Notes under the pieces: model-generated
Database searches by the model: none
Told to the model about the DNA's origin: nothing
What the model saw: the letters and a program-made list of their open reading frames with translations, nothing else
Position numbers and translations under genes: made by a program
Shown: piece by piece, positions 56,901-64,000 of the stretch
Numbering within the stretch: position 1 is the first letter of the stretch
Layout of the letters: each line of letters begins with the position of its first letter
DNA from: Magnaporthiopsis rhizophila
Lineage: Eukaryota > Ascomycota > Sordariomycetes > Magnaporthales > Magnaporthaceae
Length of the DNA stretch: 64,000 nt
Reading direction: 5' to 3'
Assembly (NCBI GenBank): GCA_003049465.1
Contig: PYSS01000102.1
Coordinates: 62,001-126,000, forward strand

Positions 56901-58086
56901 TTGAGTTAGCTTCCTGTGGAGACGCCGCGGTCCAACTGCATCTTTTCTCCTCCATTTGATGGGCTCCGACATTGCATGCTTTTTTTTGTTGCGTTGCTTC
57001 TTTTGCTTATCGAGGCTCGGTGATGAAAAGTGGACAAGCGCGTGTCATCAACAATTGCGCTCCATCCTTGACACATGCCATGTCTACCAGGGGACATGGG
57101 ACATGGATTCGTATTCGGCCGTTTGGACCCCTCTCAGCGTCTGTCCGTCGACGGCCATTGCGGGTCGGCTGAAGAGCCAGATGGGACGAAGGCTGTGGCC
57201 GTCGCCTCTGATTCCCGAGGAGGCGGACCAGATAGGACCCGGTATTGGCTGGACGAGAACGCTGGCTTCCATGGCCCAAAACGGCATGCAAAACAGGTAC
57301 ATCTTGCATCTTCTCTCCTCCTACATCGACGACGCTTCCCGACCTGGCCGCGCGCCGATCCGGTCTGGCCGCCTGCATGTGTGAGCGGGTCGGTGTTCTA
57401 GAAGGGAAAGTTCTCCAGCTGATTTGCTTCGTCTGGGTGCAACCTCCGAGACAGGCTGGCGTTCCCACACACACCAGACACCTTCCTTTCTGCGTAACGG
57501 GCCGAGGATGTCTGTTTGCTTGCTCTCGCCTCCTCCTCGCATTCTCTTCCTCCCATCTTCCCTGTCCTGGCCCCCTGCACCCTGTCCGCTGCCAATCTTT
57601 GGGCTCCATCCAAGGTCAATGGGCAATCAGTTCGCACGTCCCGTCGTCCATCCAGTCAGAGACGGGATGGTAATCTGACTGCGGGGGAAGGTCCATGGCA
57701 ACAGCGACCTTGTCTCCCCCAGTGAATCCCTCCGCATTTTTTACATAAAAGAAACAAGGACCCCGACTTCTCCTCCGCACGCTTGCTGGCCCGCTCTCTC
57801 CCTCTTGCGCCTGCATTCTCTCCTTTCCCCAGCCCAAGAGGACTTTGCTCCTCCCAGTTCTCGCCCCTTCCCCGCGAGCAACGTTCGGCTTGGCGCAGCT
57901 CTGCCCGCCTTTTTTTTCTCCAGTTCTTAAAAGGTGGGAATTTCCCGCACCTAATTCTTACCTTATTCTTGTTCCCCAGCCCTCCGCGATTCATTCACGT
58001 GGCTGTGACATCATTGGCGCCTCAAATCGACCCATACCCCGTATTTTACGAGCCAGCGCGCATTTGAGTAGAGAATCGTCGCCAAA
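53969..58086. other. 4.1-kb intergenic region
   Basis: No full gene is supported. A plus-strand stretch at 54432-54629 has C/G-ending codons and reads GWAANFLFSNIGAKGGVELK, then FRFDGGLRAVWAPGLPRHVG to a TGA; it may be a fragment of an unknown gene. A T28 run lies at 56518-56545. From about 57520 to 58080 the plus strand is pyrimidine-rich, the likely leader of the permease gene. Confidence 0.4.
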
Positions 58087-60030
58087 ATGTCCTCCAACGA
58101 GGAGATTGGCGTCGAGCCCAAGAAGCAGCCGTCTCCGGACGCTGTTTCCAAGCCCGAGGCCGGCACGGTCGACTACCGCCAGGAGGACTTTTGGACGCGC
58201 AACGGCCTCAACCTGAAGTCGTTCCAGCGCAGGGAATATGGCACCGGCATCGTTGAGCTGGAGCAGAGCATGAAGGGCAGGCATCTGCACATGATTGCCA
58301 TTGGTGAGTAGCGCAGCCCGCCTTGGACTCTGCATGCTGTGTTTGGACCGCGTTGCTGACCTGCATCACCTACAGGTGGCTCGATCGGCGCTGGTTTCTT
58401 TGTCGGTTCCGGTGGCGCTCTCGCCAGTGGTGTAAGTCCAAAAAAAAAAAAACTTTCCTAAATCGCATCTACGGCGAGACGCATACTGACAAGACAACCA
58501 CATCATTCAGGGCCCTGGAGCGCTTCTCGTCAACTTCCTGATTATCGGTGTCATGATGTTCAACGTCGTCTACGCCCTCGGCGAGATGGCCATCATGTAC
58601 CCTGTCTCCGGCGGCTTCTACACCTACTCGAACCGGTTCATCGATCCCTCCTGGGGCTTTGCCATGGGCTGGAACTACGTCTTTCAATGGGCCATCGTCC
58701 TGCCGCTCGAGCTGACTGTTTGCGGCATCACGGTTTCGTACTGGAACGCCGACATCAGCGTCGGCGTCTGGATCGCAGTGTTCTGGGCCGCCATCCTGAT
58801 CGTCAACGTCTTCGGCACGCTCGGCTACGCCGAGGAGGAGTTCTGGGCCTCAGCCTTCAAGCTGATCGCGACCGTCATCTTCCTCGTCATCGCCTTCGTG
58901 CTGGTGCTCGGCGGTGGTCCCAAGAACGGCCGCTACGGCGACTACTGGGGCGACCGCCTCTGGCACGAGAGCCCTCCCTTCAAGAACGGCTTCCGCGGCT
59001 TCTGCAGCGTGTTCGTCACCGCCGCCTTCGCCTTCAGCGGAACCGAGCTCGTCGGCCTGGCCGCTGCCGAGGCGCGCAACCCCGTCAAGGAGATGCCCGG
59101 CGCCATCAAGCAGGTCTTTTGGCGTATTACTCTGTAAGTTTTCCTATGTGCTATTTCGTCGGCCGTCACTACAGGCGCATTTGTTAATACCACGTCGCCC
59201 GCAGGTTCTACATCCTCGGCCTCTTCTTCGTCGGTCTCCTGATCAGCGCCAACGATCCGCGCCTGATCGGTTCCAACTCCCACGACGTCCACGCCTCTCC
59301 CTTCGTGCTCGTCGGAAAGTACGCTGGCCTCAACGGCTTCGATCACTTTATGAACATCACAATTCTAGTCTCCGTCCTTTCCATCGGTGTCTCGGCCGTG
59401 TACGGCGGCTCGCGCACCCTGACGGCGCTGTCCCAGCAGGGTTACGCGCCCAAGATCTTCAGCTACATCGACCGCTCCGGCCGGCCCCTGTTCAGCGTGG
59501 GCATCCTCATCGCCTTCGGCCTCCTCGGCTTCATCAACATGAACGCCCAGGGCGAGGTCGTCTTCAACTGGCTGCTTTCGCTCTCGTCCCTGGCCGCGCT
59601 CTTCACCTGGGGCTCCATCTGCCTCTCGCACATTCGGTTCCGCAGCGCGTGGGCTTACCACGGCCACACCGTGGACGAGATCCCGTTCAAGGCCATTGGC
59701 GGCGTCTGGGGCTCCTGGATCGGCTTTTTGATGTGCATCCTCGTGCTCCTGGCCCAGCTCTTCGCCGCCATCGCGCCTCCGCCCAAGGCCGGCCAGGAGC
59801 CCAAGATCTCCAACGCCGAGGAGTTCTTCCAGGCCTTCCTCGCCTTCTTCATCGTCATCTTCTTCTGGATCGTCGGGTACCTCTGGAAGAGGCAGGGCTG
59901 GCTCAAGCTGGACCAGATCGACGTTGACACGGGCCGCCGCGAGCTTCCCTGGGACGAGATCCACGCCTACCGTGCCGAGGTCGCGGCCATGCCCACCTGG
60001 AAGCGCATTTGGCACACCGTCTTTGTCTGA
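58087..60030 (+). CDS. Amino-acid permease (YAT/GAP1-like APC family), 573 aa, four exons
   Basis: Exons are 58087-58303, 58376-58431, 58511-59133 and 59205-60030. Joins give HMIAIGGSIGAGFFVGSGGA, ALASG-GPGALLVNFL and FWRITL-FYILGLFFVG. The hydrophilic N-terminus (about 70 aa) leads into the amino-acid permease signature around GSIGAGFFVGSGGALASGGPG, ALGEMAIMYPVSGGFYTY and FIDPSWGFAMGWNYVFQW. FSGTELVGLAAAEARNPVK and YGGSRTLTALSQQGYAPKIF follow in later membrane segments. It imports amino acids across the plasma membrane with protons. About 12 membrane segments and a C-terminal cytoplasmic tail (ELPWDEIHAYRAEVAAMPTW) match fungal GAP-type permeases. The short second exon is supported by conserved sequence. 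Confidence 0.93.
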
Positions 60031-60699
60031 TACGACTGCGGGTGCAAGGTCTGGGCGTGTGTATGGACGCAAGGGGGGGAGGGCGACCAACGGGATACGG
60101 CCCATCATGTTCCCGGTTGTGTATTTTTGGATTGAATACCTTTGAAGTTCGAGATACCTCTGTCGTATTGCTAGTAGACGCATGCTAGTTTCTACGGTAT
60201 TCTTTGTGCAGCTGCTCTTCCTTGCGAATGCCACTTGGTTCTCCTGCCCTTCCGGCGTTTGACCCACATGTCGCTGCTACGAAGAGTGTGCGGCAACTTG
60301 GTGTCCATGCCATGGGAGCCCATCCCAACGTGGTAGTATCAAGCGCATCACCCTGTTTGCATACTAATTTTATCTCTGAACCTGTGTGGAATCGCAAGTG
60401 TTCGCTAGCTCTGGCGAAGAATCTTCATTGGGCAGGAGATGATGCGAAAGAAATACAGTACAAACAAACTCCGCGCTATGTTCATTGTTCATCCATCTCA
60501 CCTCCCTTGATACAGTCGTCAGCCGTCATGCCGTCATGCCGTCATGGTCGCCAAAAGACACGGCGCCCAAATGCAACGAATCATCCCATCAGCCCATCGA
60601 CCAGCCGAGGCGGGATGGACTGCCGAAACGCCACCGCTTCCGACGCCCGAACTTTTTTTTTTTTTTTTTGTTGCATAAACGAACACCACCTCCACCCAG
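60031..60699. other. Convergent intergenic region
   Basis: Holds the 3' flanks of the permease and the Ser-rich protein gene. A T run is at 60654-60669. No gene is seen. Confidence 0.45.
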
Positions 60700-61550
60700 C
60701 TAGCTGTGCCCAGCCTCCCGCCGCTGCTGCTCCCACAGCCGCCTGAGCACATCCGCGTTCCTGCGGACGATGGCGTCGGCGTCCTCGCGCGCCGACGTCC
60801 GGAACTTGCTGCTGAAGTATTGGTGGTGGTGGTTCTGGGCCTCGGGCATGGCCGCGGAGGAGGAGGAGGAGGAGGAGGAGGAGGAGGAGGAGGAGGAAGC
60901 GTCGGCCAAGTGGCTGGCCCAGCTGGGGGCCATCTCGACGCGACCACCGATGCCGGCCGCGAAACGGGGGAGGAGGCCCTGGTGTGTTTCTGGGTCGTCT
61001 TGGGGTCCTGAGGACCACGGTAAGCTTTGGGTTTGCTAGAACCAATGTGGGTAGGAAGGTTGGGGGGTAGTGAAGCGATGGGATTGATGGAATTCGTGCT
61101 TGTCAGACACAGGTTGAGGGAACAATGTTTTCAGATGCGGGAGAAAAGGAAGCAACAAAAGCGGAAAGGAGCGTGTGTAATACCATGATGTGCCGGAAGC
61201 GCAGGCCCTCCAGGCCGTCCCCTGGCGACATAGGACTCAACAAGCACCCGGACGAGGCCGTCCGCCGACGCCGAAGTGTCACCCCCCGCAGCGGCGTGGG
61301 CCACGACGCTGGCGCCCATGCTGTCAGCCAGTCCGAGGAACTCGCAGATGGCCCGCCGGTCCGTCGGCCGTGGCAGCCGCATGGCCGCGTGGTAGACGGG
61401 GTTCCCGTCCCGGTCCGTGCGAGTGTCGGCCGGCAGCATCGGGAAGTCTGGGTGTCGATCCCTGCCGTCGCCTCCTCCGCCGGTGCCGCCGCCGCTGCTG
61501 CTGTTATCTGGAGCGCTTCCGTCCGGGTTTAGGATTGACCGGAGGTGCAT
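60700..61550 (-). CDS. Unknown protein with a polyserine tract, 224 aa, two exons
   Basis: Exon 1 is 61550-61184 and exon 2 is 61007-60700. The GTATTA..CTCAG intron joins PALPAHHG to PQDDPETHQGLLPRFAAGIG. The start reads MHLRSILNPDGSAPDNSSSG; residues 35-110 look folded (HPDFPMLPADTRTDRDGNP, VYHAAMRLPRPTDRRAICEF, LGLADSMGASVVAHA). After GRVEMAPSWASHLADA comes a run of about 14 Ser from a TCC microsatellite, then a basic helical end (DADAIVRRNADVLRRLWEQQ). I do not recognise the family. The C/G-ending codons on both sides of the intron support it. The donor GTATTA is weaker than usual, so the intron border is less certain. Confidence 0.65.
60854..60899. repeat. GGA/TCC microsatellite encoding polyserine
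   Basis: About 14 GGA units on the plus strand, read as TCC (Ser) codons on the minus strand within the unknown protein. Confidence 0.85.
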
Positions 61551-64000
61551 GGCGTCTTTACGGCCCCCTATTTTCGCCGGTTTCGCCCCGCCCCCTTCTT
61601 TCCTTTTCCTTCTCCGGTCTCCCTTGCTTTCTGGGCCTATTCTTCTCTTTTGTGGTTATGACGCTGCGGTATAGTAGTATTCGGGTGTTGGAGTGGCCGA
61701 AAGGGGAAAAGCTTCGGATCGGCAATCGTGTGGAAAAGCCCTTGGGATGTTGACGGATCCTGCGAGATCTAAGCGATGTTGATACGCCCTTTGGAAGCTT
61801 GGCTCTTTTTGTAAAGTCGCAGTCGCGACAGAGACGCAGCAGATCATTCGTTCTTTTACATATTTGTGCCCTAGGAGGGACCTGCCGATTCCATTACCGG
61901 GAGCCCCTATATACCTATCACCTCCATGGCAGGATCGATGCTGCGGGGACGGCGACCAAGGAACTGGGCCCGTTTGGGCCCGTATTTTTTTGGGACTGAA
62001 ACGGACCCGAACGGGCGGTCGATTTTTGAGGGGGCTAATTTGCCCGGATTTCCCAATGGATGGTGGCCTTTCCGTCCGGTTTAACCGCCAAGGCGGCAGC
62101 TATCAGGCGTGGCCAGGGCCCATGTTCCAGGGTGTTTCCATGCAGAAAACCACGTCATGGGCACCTTTCCCTTCAAAGTATTTTTCTTCTGCAGTTGGAG
62201 AGGGCAAAATTCGCCCAACGAGACATCCGTTATCGCCACAACCCTTTCCAGGCTGCGGTGTGCGTCGCACCGCGTTATGCACGACAGGTGCGCGAGGGGG
62301 GAAAAAAAAATGTCCTCCCTGCCGCGTGATAGGGGGCGCAGGAGGGCTCGCGGCCGTTTCTTTTCGCCAGCATTGGGGTTCAAATCCCTCGTGCGTCCGT
62401 CAAAAGGTTGATCCCCCAAGCTGCGTGCTATGTGCTTACTCCGACGCCCGCTGGCTGCCCGCAGGGCTGCGGCACTCACGCTACGTTGGGTGGTAATGGA
62501 CAGGCGGCTGGCTGGCTCGATGTTGTGTTTCCGAGCCAAGATCTGTTGGGCTCGTGTTCGCCCCCAAGACGGCCACGCTGTGTAAATCCTCACCTCGCCT
62601 CTGTAGAGCTAGCCGCTACGACCATGGTCTCGTCCTGCGTGTCTGAGATTAAACGAAGCGTGGGAGCCATGCAGCGTGGGAGCCCGCGCCGGTCGCGGAG
62701 CTGGATCTTGGGTCTACCTGATGGATCCCGCCCTCGGGTCGTCAACATATGGTGTGGCGTCTCTGCCAACTAGCCCACACACCCACCACTCGCCGAAAGG
62801 GCCGAAGACAGCAGTCGTCCCAGGTACAGGAACGGCGGTCGGGGAACAGCAAAACGAGAAGCTGTGGTAGACGAAATGGGAAGGCTCTGCGTCCTGTAGG
62901 CAGCTGAAATCGATATTAAGCCCATCAATATCATTGCGGGGTAGGTTGCCTTCTTCTTGGCCGATGGTGACAACGCATTGGTTTGTGGTAACACGAGGGG
63001 GAAATGAATGGCATAATTAGCATGGACTATGCTGCGGACTGAACTGGCTGGCCACCCCTTTGGTCACTCAAACCCGTCCGTGGGTCCGCATGTAGCGTGG
63101 AGATGCCGTCGGAAGGGGAGAAAAGGGAGACAAAAAAAACCGGAGTGACCCATGATGCCTTGGTGGTTCTCTGTGTGAATCGGGCGGGTCAAATGCAGCG
63201 GTGAGTGGTTCTAGTGGCGTGTCCGCTGCTGACGTGACATGCTCGCTCCGAGAAGGTTAAAAAGAGGAGGATTTATGTAATCCTTGGCTAAGTTAGATTA
63301 GACACTGGGCAAGGCCCGTTCAAGCGGCCGTTACTGTGCAATCTGGTTAGGCGTAAAACATGGGTCTGCCGTGCCATCCGGCCGACTCACTTTGGGACAA
63401 AGTTCCCGTAGACGGGGATCCGATTCCATGTGGCTGGCCGCCGTCTGCAGGCCAGAAGCAGTCAGCAGTGGGGTGGGGGAAAGGACCGACAGCGAGGAAA
63501 AAAAACAGGGAGAGTAAAAGGGATTTTTGTTGGGGAGTAAACACTAACCTCACTGAGTTCCAGTCATGGGAAAAGGGGCCGAGCTGCTCGCTCTGTCTCG
63601 CGTGTAGGCAAGTTACCGAGGGGGCGGTTACATGCATGGTGGGCAAAATGCCTGGGTCCATTCCCACTAGCCCCATGCAGGTCTCGGCTAGGGGCAAGAT
63701 GCAGTCGGGGGGCCACCGGCGCGGCTAAGGGATCGAGGTTTTTTTTTTTCTTCTGGCGAATCCAAGGCGGCATATGTTTCATTGCTTGCAGTCGTGATCA
63801 TATATTTCTACCATGGTTCGCGAGTTAATGCTAATCATGTAAAAATTGGAGTGAGTATGCAAGTCGACGAAAATGGAAATATTGATACAAGGATAGATTA
63901 AGAAGCCCGGGGCGGGCATGGGATACGGTAATGATAAATGGTAAAGCGTGTCCGAATTTAACCCCCACATGGAGACGCGGACCAACACCCATGCCTCTCG
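61551..64000. other. 2.45-kb region without a recognisable gene
   Basis: The first part is the promoter of the minus-strand Ser-rich gene. A tRNA-like 3' half at about 62328-62402 was judged not to be a tRNA. No other gene-like frame was found up to the right edge. Confidence 0.4.

Noticed and set aside
62328..62402. tRNA-like sequence: GGGCGCA and TGCGTCC ends with a GGGGTTCAAATCCC T-arm-like part.
   Set aside because: The acceptor ends pair, but the T stem is out of register by one base and there is no D arm or anticodon arm. At best a tRNA fragment.
1..64000. CRISPR arrays, bacterial operons or phage-type systems.
   Set aside because: Spliceosomal introns, an intron-containing tRNA and fungal families throughout show nuclear fungal DNA; no spaced direct repeats were seen.

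Overview
The window reads as nuclear DNA of a filamentous ascomycete. It is GC-rich, most genes carry one to six short GT-AG introns with in-frame joins, and the protein families are typical of Sordariomycetes (secreted GH5, GH29, GH43-like and GH47 enzymes, a CVNH lectin, a DUF1996 protein, cysteine-containing small secreted proteins). A plant-associated Magnaporthales-type fungus would fit, but that placement is inference. About 17 apparently intact protein genes, one gene cut by the left edge, one intron-containing tRNA-Pro and several decayed genes can be supported.

Layout. 0-2 kb: the N-terminal 612 codons of a secreted GH29 alpha-L-fucosidase (minus strand). 2-6.2 kb: a gene graveyard with broken pieces of a WD40 protein (minus), a subtilisin-like S8 domain (plus) and an ankyrin repeat (plus), plus two diverged copies of one short element. 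6.3-14 kb: housekeeping genes (GNAT acetyltransferase, TRM6 tRNA methyltransferase subunit, ARPC3 actin-nucleation subunit) and a 500-residue unknown protein. 14.5-22 kb: a secreted CVNH lectin, a GH5 endoglucanase with an 18-bp-repeat linker and a GPI-type tail, and a GH47 alpha-mannosidase. 25.3-30 kb: a secreted carboxylesterase, tRNA-Pro(AGG) and a sugar porter.

32.6-39.3 kb holds the most suggestive neighbourhood. An N2227/carnosine-N-methyltransferase-family protein with an N-terminal hydrophobic leader is divergent from a GST-like protein. Next come a DmpA-type (S58) aminopeptidase, a family known to act on beta-alanyl peptides, and a secreted GH43-like enzyme. 42.6-47.2 kb: a secreted DUF1996 protein, an F-box/LRR-like pseudogene broken by three frameshifts, and a seven-exon sulfite oxidase. 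50-54 kb: two small secreted proteins, one of them effector-like. 58-61.6 kb: an amino-acid permease and a serine-rich unknown protein.

Intergenic DNA contains many long homopolymers (17 to 43 nt), including a 43-nt C run beside an ambiguous base at 25110. No CRISPR array, rRNA gene or intact transposon was seen. All splice sites were inferred by eye from GT-AG borders, reading frame and family resemblance.
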